The position numbers were made by a program, and so were the translations under genes. DNA of 64,000 nt, taken from DAOUAT01 sp964551735. Lineage in GTDB: Bacteria > Chloroflexota > Anaerolineae > CG2-30-64-16. Below, piece after piece: positions 50,568-59,225 of this stretch (its first letter is position 1; every line of letters starts with the position of its first letter). The DNA lies in NCBI GenBank assembly GCA_964551735.1, contig CAZKEF010000002.1, positions 1 through 64,000 on the forward strand. Reading direction: 5' to 3'. A model generated the notes under the pieces. The model searched no databases, was not told where the DNA came from, and saw only the letters and a program-made list of their open reading frames with translations.

Positions 50568-50579
50568 AAACGCAGTCAT

Positions 50580-50991
50580 GGGGATGAATGGTTTCGACGG
50601 GGCAAATAGGTCGCAAACTGCAAGCCGAGGCGCTCTCACCTCGAAAATCCAGAGCAAAAACACAAATGCCAACACTGGTAAATCGTTCACCTTCCCCTTC
50701 GCGCGCACCAACGCCTTCGCGCTGGCCGCGTAAGGAGATTCAGTGAACAAACTGGTTGCCCGAGGGTAACCACGGCGGGCTCGATGGGTCCTGGCGGCGT
50801 CGAGATCCCGCCGTCGCAAACCGCAAGGTGCTGCCCGTAGACGTCGATAAGCGGGCCTAAGCACTTCGACTAGCTGGGCTAACGGACGGTGGTCGCTGCT
50901 GGACCGCCCAGCGAAACTCAAACCAGTGACTAAGCTTGTAGATGTTGGCGGTCGTTTGTTTCGGACCCGGGTTCAATTCCCGGCATCTCCA
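50580..50991 (+). ncRNA. ssrA: transfer-messenger RNA (tmRNA)
   Basis: Starts GGGGATGAATGGTTTCGACG, the conserved 5' domain, and ends GGGTTCAATTCCCGGCATCTCC + A. GGGGATG pairs with CATCTCC as the acceptor arm; CCA is not encoded. The internal tag frame runs from about 50653 to the TAA at 50731-50733 and ends ...RTNAFALAA, the ALAA motif recognised by ClpXP and ClpAP. Location directly after smpB confirms the identity. Confidence 0.97.
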
Positions 50992-50998
50992 CCTGTGA

Positions 50999-51032
50999 AG
51001 AGCCCGGTCGTGTCAGGCCGGGCTCTTTGTTT
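50999..51032 (+). terminator. terminator after ssrA
   Basis: AGAGCCCGG (50999-51007) / CCGGGCTCT (51018-51026) with TTGTTTG tail. Confidence 0.9.
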
Positions 51033-51061
51033 GCTGCCATGCAAGCACCCAACGTATGACC

Positions 51062-51090
51062 TTGCATGGTCTCCTCTCCTATGCTATGAT
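51062..51090 (+). promoter_or_regulatory. promoter of the inositol monophosphatase-like gene
   Basis: TTGCAT (51062-51067), 17-bp spacer, TATGAT (51085-51090), about 47 bp upstream of the GTG start. Confidence 0.7.
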
Positions 51091-51136
51091 GCCGCCCGTT
51101 GAGCGATCACCCTATCTCTAGCCCAAGCGAGGTCCC

Positions 51137-52012
51137 GTGCCATCAGCAAATCCTTCCACAGCCAACATCCTCCCGGACTACAGGCATGAGTTACTCACTG
51201 CCGTTCATCTTGCGCGGGAGTCGGGCGCCATCGTTAGGACCTTTTACGATGTCCCGCCGACGGTGCGCTGGAAAGACCCTACCGAGCCAGTAACCGAGGC
51301 CGACAGGGCTGTAAACGCTTACCTGGTCAAGCAGTTGAGCCAGCGCTTCTCTCAAGACGGCATCCTGGCCGAAGAGTCTAAGGACGATTTGTCCCGCCTT
51401 CAGCGACGCCGTGTTTGGATAGTGGATCCGCTTGATGGCACGGCTGAGTTCATCGCGCACAACGGCGAATTCTGTATCATGATCGGCCTGGCGGTTGATG
51501 GGGTCCCGGTGGTTGGCGTTGTCTACCAACCCATTGATGATGTGCTTTATACCGCGGCGCTGGGCGCCGGCGCGTTTGTGGAGGAGTTTGGCGAACGCTA
51601 CCCGCTGCGCGTGAGCGGCGAGAACGACATGAAGAAGTACCGTTTGGTTGTCAGTCGCTCGCACCGGCCACTCTTGGTCAATAACGTGATAGCGCGCATG
51701 GGCATTCAGCGCGAACGAAGCATCGGGAGTGTCGGGTTGAAGATCGGGCTCATTGCGCGCGGCCAGGCCGAGTTTTACGTCCATCCTAACCCCGGCACGA
51801 AAGAATGGGATACCTGTGCACCAGACATCATCGTGCGTGAGGCTGGCGGCATCATGACCGACTGCTGGAGTCGCCCGTTAGCATATAACCAACGCGACGT
51901 TTTGCGCCGTTTCGGCGTCCTTGCAAGCAATCACGCCAACCACGTTGCATTGGCCGATCTGGTCGGGGAAGTTCTAGACGAGGCCGGCGTCGATCCGGAG
52001 TTTGGCTTCTGA
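51137..52012 (+). CDS. inositol monophosphatase family protein (CysQ-like)
   Basis: 291 residues. The FIG/IMPase superfamily signature is clear: EPVTEADRAVNAYL, ILAEESKDD, VWIVDPLDGTAEFIAHNGEFC, and WDTCAPDIIVREAGG, with the metal-binding Asp/Glu set. Members hydrolyse inositol monophosphate, PAP (3'(2'),5'-bisphosphate) or related substrates; the CysQ reading is likely but not certain. The start is GTG 51137. Confidence 0.88.
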   Translation: MPSANPSTANILPDYRHELLTAVHLARESGAIVRTFYDVPPTVRWKDPTEPVTEADRAVNAYLVKQLSQRFSQDGILAEESKDDLSRLQRRRVWIVDPLDGTAEFIAHNGEFCIMIGLAVDGVPVVGVVYQPIDDVLYTAALGAGAFVEEFGERYPLRVSGENDMKKYRLVVSRSHRPLLVNNVIARMGIQRERSIGSVGLKIGLIARGQAEFYVHPNPGTKEWDTCAPDIIVREAGGIMTDCWSRPLAYNQRDVLRRFGVLASNHANHVALADLVGEVLDEAGVDPEFGF

Positions 52013-52044
52013 TACAGTGCAATGTGGAAGCAGGACAATAGCTT

Positions 52045-52941
52045 ATGGTGATCCCTGCCTGGCTCAAGCCGCCCCAGTGGACAGAGCGGCCTAACGGCGA
52101 ATCTGTCCCCGATCGATACAGGATCGGTCGCGACAAAGAGAATCCCATCTTCCTACGCCAAGTAAGCGAATGGGACATCCGTTGGCAACGGATGCTTTTT
52201 CAGATTCTTGTGCCGGTTCAGTTTCTGGCGCGCTATCAAATTGATCCGATCCGCTTGACCGATCCGCAAGGCCGGCCGGTCGCGTTTACGCACTACGGCG
52301 CCGATCGCTCCAGCATTCGACTGGAGCTTTACGCATGCGCAGACGATCGCGATCCTCTCGGCGAGATTGAATTGGCCGATACCATGTTCAATCAGATTGA
52401 GATCATTTGGGTTGCGCTGCAAGATCCCTCGGCGCCACGGTTCAATGTGGATGCGCTTCCGGGCGGCGAACCCACCATGCGTGGCGTTGCAGGGCGAAAC
52501 CCGGCTGCCGAGGAGGCATCATTGGCTGCCGGCCTGGCGCCCGGCCAGGTGCGTAAAGGATTGGGGTCGTTTGTCTGGCTTGCCGAGCGCTTGGAGACCC
52601 TGATGCTATGCCTCAATCAGCTTGAATACATTGCGCAACCGCTCTTTTACCACACAGCGATCTTGTTCGAGCGTTGTGGGTTTCGCTACGTCCAGGGACA
52701 GGCGCGCATGAATGCGCTTACGCAGGGGTTTGCTGCCGGCGGCGAATTGCGCGCCCGACTGAATGGCTCAACCCCATTTCGCAGGCCAGCACAGGCCGAC
52801 AGCATCATCGGCCGCTCATGGGCTATCCATGATGGCATCCTCGACCAGCCCTGGGATCGTGTGCGCATGGTGAAGCGCCTCGGTGTGCACGCCGGGGTTG
52901 ACACCTGTCCCGGCGTCCCATGGCAGGCACAGTCGATGTAA
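52045..52941 (+). CDS. conserved protein of unknown function
   Basis: 298 residues, soluble. No domain is recognised. Features visible: an early YRIGRDKENPIFLRQV block, LEIELADTMFNQIEIIWVALQDPSAPRFNVD, an alanine-rich linker, and a C-terminal ERCGFRYVQGQARMNAL with LDQPWDRVRMVKRLG, which resembles elements of GNAT-like or kinase folds only superficially. It lies 32 nt after the IMPase-like gene and just ahead of MTA phosphorylase, and may share their transcript. Confidence 0.6.
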   Translation: MVIPAWLKPPQWTERPNGESVPDRYRIGRDKENPIFLRQVSEWDIRWQRMLFQILVPVQFLARYQIDPIRLTDPQGRPVAFTHYGADRSSIRLELYACADDRDPLGEIELADTMFNQIEIIWVALQDPSAPRFNVDALPGGEPTMRGVAGRNPAAEEASLAAGLAPGQVRKGLGSFVWLAERLETLMLCLNQLEYIAQPLFYHTAILFERCGFRYVQGQARMNALTQGFAAGGELRARLNGSTPFRRPAQADSIIGRSWAIHDGILDQPWDRVRMVKRLGVHAGVDTCPGVPWQAQSM

Positions 52942-52975
52942 AGCTTATAGCTTTCCCCTTTTCAGGAGAAGACAC

Positions 52976-53857
52976 ATGGAAAAAATCCGCATCGGTGTTA
53001 TCGGTGGCAGCGGCGTTTATGATATGGCACAACTTCAGGATCGGCGAGAGGTCAACCTGGAGACACCGTTCGGCGCGCCCTCCGATGCCTACATTGTTGG
53101 TGCAATTGAAGGGCAAGCCGTCGCTTTCCTGCCCCGGCACGGCCGGGGACATCGAATCAGCCCGACACAACTTAACAGCCGGGCAAATATCTATGGTTTT
53201 AAGTCGCTCGGTGTCGAGTACCTGATCGCTATCAGCGCGTGCGGCAGTCTACAGGCGCAATATCGGCCAGGCGATATCGTAGTTCCCGATCAACTTTTCG
53301 ACCGTACGCGCCTGCGTCCGCTGAGTTTCTTTGACGATCCCTCGGTGGGCACCGGAGGGCTGGTGGTACATGTCTCTGTCGCTGAACCCTTCTGTCCTGC
53401 GCTCAGCCGGGTGTGCGCAGACGCAGTCGCCGCGACCGGGCATGCAGTCCACCGTGACGGCACTTTTGTCACCATTGAAGGGCCACGCTTCAGCACCAAG
53501 GCTGAAAGCCGCGTATTTCAGCAGTTGGGATTTGCCATCATCGGCATGACAGCCATTCCAGAGGCGTTCCTGGCGCGCGAGGCCGGGATGAGCTATGCAA
53601 CCATGGCCCATGTCACGGATTATGACGTATGGCACGAGACTGAGGCGCCGGTCACAGTCGAGATGGTGGTCCGCCAACTACTTGCTAACGCCGAGGTTGC
53701 CAAAGCATCGGTTGTGAACGCTGTCCGCGCCTTGCGAGATGCCCCGCCCTCCCCCTATGCTGATGTCCTGCGCGATGCCATCATTACACAACCGGCGACT
53801 GTCGCACAGGACGTGAAGGAGCGGCTCGGCCTACTCATCGGCGCACATCTTCGTTAG
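52976..53857 (+). CDS. mtnP: S-methyl-5'-thioadenosine phosphorylase
   Basis: 293 residues starting MEKIRIGVIGGSGVYDM. Phosphorylase motifs: VIGGSGVYD, LPRHGRGHRISPTQLNSRANIYGFKSLG, FVTIEGPRFSTKAESRVF and MTAIPEAFLAREAGMSYATMAHVTDYDVW (the base- and thio-ribose-binding loop of MTAP, as opposed to PNP). It splits methylthioadenosine to adenine and 5-methylthioribose-1-phosphate for methionine salvage. The longer frame start at 52883 overlaps the previous gene. No other methionine-salvage gene is nearby. Confidence 0.92.
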   Translation: MEKIRIGVIGGSGVYDMAQLQDRREVNLETPFGAPSDAYIVGAIEGQAVAFLPRHGRGHRISPTQLNSRANIYGFKSLGVEYLIAISACGSLQAQYRPGDIVVPDQLFDRTRLRPLSFFDDPSVGTGGLVVHVSVAEPFCPALSRVCADAVAATGHAVHRDGTFVTIEGPRFSTKAESRVFQQLGFAIIGMTAIPEAFLAREAGMSYATMAHVTDYDVWHETEAPVTVEMVVRQLLANAEVAKASVVNAVRALRDAPPSPYADVLRDAIITQPATVAQDVKERLGLLIGAHLR

Positions 53858-54036
53858 CGGCCGGCGACGGTCAGTTATGTCAGCGAAGCAATAATCTCAC
53901 CTGCTCTTCGTATAGCCTGTTTGCTGTCTCTGAGACAGATTGGGACTGAAACCTGAATGTTTTGACTACACGAAGCAATGCGCGCAAACAAGGCCCGCCC
54001 TTTTCATAGAGGGGGGCCTAATCCTATGCGGTCTTG

Positions 54037-54750
54037 TTATTGAGCAACGCCCAGGAGGGCATCCACGGCTTCCTTCATCGCGGAATAAGGTATCGCGCCC
54101 TCGATCTTCTGCCCATTAATGAAGAAGGTTGGTGTCGCATTGACGCCCAGGCCGCGGCCCTCGGCCGCGTCACGGTAAACCTTCTCCAGGTGCTGGCTGC
54201 TATCAACGCATTGATTGAAAGCTGCGGTGTCTAGCCCGAGCTGTGCCGCGTACTGTTTCAGGGCCGAGTTGCTGAAGGGTGCGCTGCTGGTGCCCTGACG
54301 CCCAAACAGGATATCGTGGTAATCCCAAAACCGGCCTTGATCCGCCGCGCACTCGGCCGCATTGGCCGCTGCTGCCGTGGTCGCGCCGCCGATGATGAAA
54401 TGCTTGAATTCGAATCGCACCTTGCCTGTGGCCTCATACTCCTCGCGCAGCAACTTGCCCTGGTTCAGGGCAAACGTGCCACAATGGGAGCACCCGAAGT
54501 CCGAATAATCAACAATCGTGACCGCGGCCCCTTCCGGGCCCCACACCGCCCCCTCGCCGATACGATTTGTCGCGCTGACGGGCCTATTCACCGATTGCAT
54601 GATCAGCAATACCAGGCCGATAGCGACAACCACCACACCGCCTAGCACGATCAGCAGTAAGCCCCGCGAGCTATTGGTCTTTTGGGGCGCAACCTTCGCG
54701 GTTGGGCGACTGCCGGTTTTGGGCAAAGAAACCTGGGATCGTTTCGCCAT
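54037..54750 (-). CDS. membrane-anchored DsbA-like thioredoxin-fold oxidoreductase
   Basis: 237 residues. The single N-terminal helix LLLIVLGGVVVVAIGLVLLI anchors a DsbA/BdbD-type domain with the active site FGCSHCGTF (C-x-x-C), a helical insert, and the cis-Pro loop VNATPTFFING. Likely forms or isomerises disulfides in exported proteins. Preceded by GGAGAGAAGGA. Its promoter overlaps that of the divergent O-antigen ligase-like gene. Confidence 0.9.
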   Translation of the reverse strand: MAKRSQVSLPKTGSRPTAKVAPQKTNSSRGLLLIVLGGVVVVAIGLVLLIMQSVNRPVSATNRIGEGAVWGPEGAAVTIVDYSDFGCSHCGTFALNQGKLLREEYEATGKVRFEFKHFIIGGATTAAAANAAECAADQGRFWDYHDILFGRQGTSSAPFSNSALKQYAAQLGLDTAAFNQCVDSSQHLEKVYRDAAEGRGLGVNATPTFFINGQKIEGAIPYSAMKEAVDALLGVAQ

Positions 54751-54809
54751 TGTCCTTCTCTCCGTTCAAGATTCTCAATACTCAGCCGCCCTCGCGGCAC
54801 AAGGATCCT

Positions 54810-54837
54810 AGTATACCACAAGCAAAAATGGCGTCAA
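54810..54837 (-). promoter_or_regulatory. promoter of the DsbA-like gene
   Basis: Minus strand: TTGACG, 16-bp spacer, TATACT (plus-strand positions 54832-54837 and 54810-54815). It abuts the -35 of the opposite promoter. Confidence 0.78.
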
Positions 54838-54866
54838 TTGACAAAGCCCCGCCCTTGCCGTATGAT
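54838..54866 (+). promoter_or_regulatory. promoter of the second glycan operon
   Basis: TTGACA (54838-54843), 17-bp spacer, TATGAT (54861-54866). Its -35 directly adjoins the -35 of the divergent promoter, giving CGTCAATTGACA. Confidence 0.82.
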
Positions 54867-54898
54867 ATAGCCTTGCATTGTTCAAATGGTGCGACTGG

Positions 54899-56362
54899 AT
54901 GGATCTCATGATCAGCTTTGCCACCAGTGCCGGCCGCACAGCAGGCGGATGGCCGACGAGAAGCGCGGTGCAGCGTGGCGCCTTATTCATCGGGGTCGTT
55001 GTTGCAGCCGCGCTCCTGGCCGTATTGCCCTTGGGATGGGCTGCACTGGCCAGCGCGGCGCTGGCGGCCGCAATTCTGATGTTGGTCCATCCCGCAGTGG
55101 CGTTAATCGGGTTGGCGTTGGCGATCCCGTTCGGCAGCCTGGCCCCTCTACCCGTTGCCGGCGCCAACGGGGTCGACGCGCTGGTCCTTATCGGCGTCGC
55201 GACCTGGCTCGCCCGGGGCTGCGCGACGCATAAGATCGCACTGCGCTTGCCGCCCATAAGCGGTCCTTTGCTCTCCTTCATCTGGCTCGCCGGATGGAGC
55301 CTGACCCAGGCGCTCTCCTGGCGCGAGGGTGTGCCAGAACTGCTGAAGTGGGTGGAATTTGCCGCCATTTACGCGGTGGCAGCACAGGTGCTGACACCAG
55401 CCACCCGCCGCTGGGTGATCGGTGCGCTGCTGGCTGCTGGGACCGCGCAGGCAGCGTTAGGTGCCTACCAGTTTTTCCGCCAAGTGGGCCCCGAGCCATT
55501 CATCGTGCTGGGCCGTTTCCTGCGAGCCTACGGCACGTTTCGCCAGCCCAATCCCTATGCGGGCTACCTGGGGTACCTCTTCCCCGTAGCACTCAGCCTG
55601 GCATTGGGCGCTGCGTGGCGCTGGTGGCGGGAACGCCAGCGCAGCGCGCTGTGGTTGGCGCTGGTAACAACATGCATCGCAGCAGCGCTTGCCGCGGGGA
55701 TCGGGATGAGCTGGTCGCGCGGGGCCTGGTTAGGCCTGGCTGCAGCCGCGATAACCGTGCTGGGCCTGCAAAATCGCCGCACTGCGGTGCTGACAGCAAC
55801 GATCGTGCTACTGGTCGTGGTGCTCAGCGCCCTCTTCGGCATCGGTTGGCTGCCCGACCCGGTTGAGAGCCGCATTAGCGACCTGGGCGCGTATATCGGC
55901 GGCCCGGACCCCGCCCGCACCGAGATCACCGACGCGAACTTCTCGGTATTGGAGCGCTTGGCGCACTGGCGCGCCGGTCTCGGCATGTATTCGGATCATC
56001 CGTGGCTGGGCGTAGGCATCGGCAATTTCGCCGTCCGCTATGGGGACTATGCCCTGCCTCACTGGTACGATCCGCTGGGGCATGCGCATAACGTAGCCAT
56101 AAACTTCCTGGCCGAGACCGGCGTCTTCGGAGCCGGAGCATTTGCGGTGTTTTGGCTGGGCATCGCCTGGCTGGCATACCGGGGCGCAACCCGGCAAAGT
56201 GAGAGCGAAGCTGCCCTGGCTATCGGTATCCTGGGCACATGGGTTTATCTGACCGTGCACAGTATGTTCGACAATCTGTTCGTCCAACACATGCAACTTC
56301 AGCTTGCACTGCTGTTGGGTGTTATGGCGACCAGTGAAACCAAGAACCAAAACCAACACTGA
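54899..56362 (+). CDS. O-antigen ligase/polymerase-like membrane protein
   Basis: About 487 residues with roughly ten to twelve transmembrane segments. RAYGTFRQPNPYAGYLGYLFP, SWSRGAWLGLAAA and the loop HPWLGVGIGNFAVRYGDYALPHWYDPLGHAHNVAINFLAETG are the Wzy_C/WaaL signature. The function as ligase or polymerase cannot be told apart from sequence. ATG 54899 is preferred, with ATG 54908 as alternative. It is a clean counterpart to the repeat-riddled ligase-like gene at 13.2-15.3 kb. Confidence 0.88.
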   Translation: MDLMISFATSAGRTAGGWPTRSAVQRGALFIGVVVAAALLAVLPLGWAALASAALAAAILMLVHPAVALIGLALAIPFGSLAPLPVAGANGVDALVLIGVATWLARGCATHKIALRLPPISGPLLSFIWLAGWSLTQALSWREGVPELLKWVEFAAIYAVAAQVLTPATRRWVIGALLAAGTAQAALGAYQFFRQVGPEPFIVLGRFLRAYGTFRQPNPYAGYLGYLFPVALSLALGAAWRWWRERQRSALWLALVTTCIAAALAAGIGMSWSRGAWLGLAAAAITVLGLQNRRTAVLTATIVLLVVVLSALFGIGWLPDPVESRISDLGAYIGGPDPARTEITDANFSVLERLAHWRAGLGMYSDHPWLGVGIGNFAVRYGDYALPHWYDPLGHAHNVAINFLAETGVFGAGAFAVFWLGIAWLAYRGATRQSESEAALAIGILGTWVYLTVHSMFDNLFVQHMQLQLALLLGVMATSETKNQNQH

Positions 56363-56381
56363 GGGACTTTTGACTGGCAAC

Positions 56382-56870
56382 GTGACACACTACCGGCTTC
56401 CGCCTTTCCTGGGGTGGCTTTTGCGGCTCCCCATCATTAACCGTATGGGCTTCGCTGAGCGGCCCAAGGAATTCGTCAGGTTTCTGAAATTTTCGACCGT
56501 CGGCGCCATCGGTATGGTCGTTGATCTATCGGTGCTGACGCTGACGCGTGAAGTCCTAAGGCTGCCGTTGTCTCTGGCGGTCGGCCTGGGATTCACGGTT
56601 GCGGTAACCAGTAATTTTACCTGGAACCGCTTATGGACCTTTCCCGAAAGCCGGGAACGGCCGCTTACGAGCCAGCTGGCGCAGTTCATCCTGGTCAACG
56701 CTATCGGCCTGGGCATCAACGAGGTCGTCGTGCTTGGGTTGCACCCGGTTTTCGCACTGATCGCCCACGATCCGGCCGCATATCTGGCGGCCAAGGTGAT
56801 CGCCATCGGTATTGTGCTCTTTTGGAATTACTTCGTGAACCGGGCCTGGACCTATCGTGGGATCGAATGA
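56382..56870 (+). CDS. GtrA-like membrane protein
   Basis: About 162 residues with four transmembrane helices: FLKFSTVGAIGMVVDLSVLTL, LSLAVGLGFTVAVTSNFTWNRLWTF, LAQFILVNAIGLGINEVVV and AAKVIAIGIVLFWNYFVNRAWTY. NFTWNRLWTF and NYFVNRAWTY are family hallmarks. GtrA-type proteins flip lipid-linked sugars or assist their glycosyltransferases. The start is GTG 56382 or TTG 56370, neither with a perfect RBS. Confidence 0.85.
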   Translation: MTHYRLPPFLGWLLRLPIINRMGFAERPKEFVRFLKFSTVGAIGMVVDLSVLTLTREVLRLPLSLAVGLGFTVAVTSNFTWNRLWTFPESRERPLTSQLAQFILVNAIGLGINEVVVLGLHPVFALIAHDPAAYLAAKVIAIGIVLFWNYFVNRAWTYRGIE

Positions 56871-56934
56871 GGGGCGTCGTCGCTTGCGCACAGCCATTAT
56901 CTGCTTCTTACTATGTTTTGCGGAGGAGTAAACC

Positions 56935-58065
56935 GTGCGCATCACCATAGACTACACGCCTGCCCTGCGCCAAACAGCCGGGATCGGTCGGTACACGCGC
57001 GGGCTCGTGGCTGCCCTAGCCGAGATTGATCGCCACAACAACTACAGCCTGTTTTGCGCGGGCGAAGCGCCTGACCGCAAAACCTGGCCGGAAAACTTCA
57101 CGGTGCGTGTCAGCAATGTGCCGGCGCGCTGGCTGACCGCTGGCTGGCACCGTCTCCGCTTGCCACTCCCAGTCGAACGGTTGGCAGGTGATTGCGATAT
57201 CTTTCACTCCCCTGACTTCAGCCTGCCCCCGCTCCGCTCAGCGCGTGGCGTTGTCACCGTGCACGATCTTTCATTCCTGCGCCTGCCTGAACACGCAGAT
57301 CCCGGGCTGCGCGACTATCTAGAAAAATCCGTGCCGCAGGCGGTTGCGCGCGCCCGCCGCGTGTTGGCCGATTCAGAGAACACCAAACGTGACCTCATCG
57401 AGCTGTTAGGCGTGGCTGAGGGCAAAATCAGCGTGGTGCCAGCGGGGGTCGAGACGCGTTTCCGTCCTGTGCGCGACACCGTGAAACTGGCCGAAGTGCG
57501 GGCGCGCTATGACCTCCCGGATTGGTTCATCCTGTCCGTTGGAACCCTGGAGCCGCGCAAGAACCTCGCTCGCCTGATTGCCGCATACGGACAAATGCGC
57601 CGACAGACCGGCTTGCCCCATGCGCTGGTGCTGGCCGGCAAGCCCGGCTGGCTCTATCAGGGCATGTACGACCAGGTCGCGCGCGAGGGCCTGAGCCAAC
57701 ACATCCATTTTCCAGGCTTCATCGCTGATGATGACCTGCCCGCACTGTACACACTCGCGGACCTCGTCGCATTTCCCTCGCTCTACGAAGGATTCGGGCT
57801 GCCGCCACTGGAAGCTATGGCGTGCGGCACGCCGGTGGTCAGCAGCAATAACTCCAGCCTGCCTGAGGCCGTGGGCTCAGCAGCGCTTCTGGTAGACGCG
57901 ACAGACGTGGACGGCTTAGCCGACGCCATGGCTCGGGTGCTCGGTAACGCTTCGCTACGCGTGCGGCTCGCTGACCTCGGCCGAGCACAGGCTGCCCGAT
58001 TCACCTGGGATGCAGCCGCGCATAAGCTCCTGAAGGCCTATCAGCTGGCCGCCAGCCAGGATTGA
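56935..58065 (+). CDS. family 4 glycosyltransferase
   Basis: 376 residues of the GT-B fold. VTVHDLSFLRLPEHADPGLRDYL, ILSVGTLEPRKNLARLIAAY and FPSLYEGFGLPPLEAMACGTPVVSS (E-x7-E motif) identify GT4. It transfers a nucleotide-sugar to a glycan or lipid acceptor. The start GTG 56935 has GGAGGAGTAAACC upstream. It lies in the small glycan operon after the ligase- and GtrA-like genes. Confidence 0.92.
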   Translation: MRITIDYTPALRQTAGIGRYTRGLVAALAEIDRHNNYSLFCAGEAPDRKTWPENFTVRVSNVPARWLTAGWHRLRLPLPVERLAGDCDIFHSPDFSLPPLRSARGVVTVHDLSFLRLPEHADPGLRDYLEKSVPQAVARARRVLADSENTKRDLIELLGVAEGKISVVPAGVETRFRPVRDTVKLAEVRARYDLPDWFILSVGTLEPRKNLARLIAAYGQMRRQTGLPHALVLAGKPGWLYQGMYDQVAREGLSQHIHFPGFIADDDLPALYTLADLVAFPSLYEGFGLPPLEAMACGTPVVSSNNSSLPEAVGSAALLVDATDVDGLADAMARVLGNASLRVRLADLGRAQAARFTWDAAAHKLLKAYQLAASQD

Positions 58066-58068
58066 TTC

Positions 58069-58734
58069 ATGGCAGCATATCGCGCGATAAAGACGAACAC
58101 TGGCCGCGCCTACCCCCTGCTGATCGGCCTAGTTGTGTTTGGCCTGGCAGGTTACTTCGGCCCCTGGATCCCACACCGCGCCGCAGGGCTGGTGATCACC
58201 GGTCTGGATCTTGCAGAATACGTGAAGTTCGTGCCGCAAGTCATCTCCGGAGCGATCCCGATCCGCCGCGAGCTCTTTTATCTGCCGTTGGCTGCCGGCA
58301 GCTTAATCTGCAGCCTGTTCGCAGCGCGCCAGGAGTTGCCGCGCTGGCTGCAAGCACTCCTGGGCCTGACCGCGATCCCCCTTGCGCTGGCGATGCTGCC
58401 ACCCGCCTGGTCCCCCAACACGTTGCGCCTGCCTGAATTCCGCATCCAAATCCTGACCATAGTCGGCTGCCTTGCCTTCCCGTGGCTGGCCCAACTGCTT
58501 TTGCGCCGGGCACCGAGAAGTATCACCCTGATCTTAGCCGCGCTCTTGGCCTTGCTGGGCACCGTCGCTCCGGTATCAGAGTTCTTGCGCCTGCAACCGG
58601 CCCTGGCCGAAATCTATCGGACCGCGCTGCCCTTGGGTTGGGGCTTCTGGGCCAATACCCTTGGCCTGTCTGCCTTCGCGTTGGTTGCCATCGCTACTGC
58701 GCTACGCGGCCACCCCCCTCGCCCTGTTCGCTAA
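58069..58734 (+). CDS. small integral membrane protein
   Basis: 221 residues with about six hydrophobic stretches (LIGLVVFGLAGYFGPW, LFYLPLAAGSLICSLFA, LLGLTAIPLALAMLP and others). No motif I recognise; it follows the GT4 gene by 3 nt, so it is probably co-translated and associated with the glycan system. Confidence 0.6.
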   Translation: MAAYRAIKTNTGRAYPLLIGLVVFGLAGYFGPWIPHRAAGLVITGLDLAEYVKFVPQVISGAIPIRRELFYLPLAAGSLICSLFAARQELPRWLQALLGLTAIPLALAMLPPAWSPNTLRLPEFRIQILTIVGCLAFPWLAQLLLRRAPRSITLILAALLALLGTVAPVSEFLRLQPALAEIYRTALPLGWGFWANTLGLSAFALVAIATALRGHPPRPVR

Positions 58735-58757
58735 GAGGTGGCGCAGTGGATAGCGTA

Positions 58758-59225
58758 ATGACTACACGAACTAGTAGAACCGTCACCTTTGGTCCTGATT
58801 ACCCGGCCGCAAGCGGAACTTATCTGCTGGCGCTGCATGCAGCTACGCAAGTCTCGCTCTCGGTTGGCCGCCTCGGCGCCGTTACGCTGTCACCGGGCCA
58901 CTACGTGTACATCGGCAGCGCACATGGCCCGGGCGGGCTGGCCGCACGGCTAGCACGCCACCTGAGCGCCGAAAAACGACGGCATTGGCATGTTGACACC
59001 CTGACCGCAATGTTACGGGTCGCGGCTGTGTGGTTCAAAGTCAGTCCGGAGCGACTGGAGTGCGTCTGGGTGCAGCGCCTGTTGGCCGCAGGTGCCAGCG
59101 CGCCGATTCCCGGCTTCGGCAGCACTGACTGTCGCGCGGGATGCCCCGCGCACCTGCTGCGTCTGCCTGCTGAACCGGGAGATGCTTCAGCCCTTTCGAG
59201 CTTCGAAATGATACTTCACGAGTGA
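58758..59225 (+). CDS. DUF123-family GIY-YIG-like protein
   Basis: 155 residues starting MTTRTSRTVTFGPDY. GTYLLALHAATQVSLSVGRLGAVTLSPGHYVYIGSAHGPGGLAARLARHLS and RHWHVDTLTA are the DUF123/COG1833 pattern, distantly related to GIY-YIG endonucleases (cf. the archaeal Uri protein). Cys residues occur at the C-terminal STDCRAGCPAHLL. Enzymatic activity unproven. Stop overlaps the next gene's GTG start. Confidence 0.82.
   Translation: MTTRTSRTVTFGPDYPAASGTYLLALHAATQVSLSVGRLGAVTLSPGHYVYIGSAHGPGGLAARLARHLSAEKRRHWHVDTLTAMLRVAAVWFKVSPERLECVWVQRLLAAGASAPIPGFGSTDCRAGCPAHLLRLPAEPGDASALSSFEMILHE

Noticed and set aside
53919..53962. CRISPR repeat-like string ending GATTGGGACTGAAAC with internal CTGTCTC-TGAGACAG
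   Set aside because: It occurs once only; no second repeat or regular spacing exists within the window, and no cas gene is near. Treated as a chance palindrome between convergent genes.
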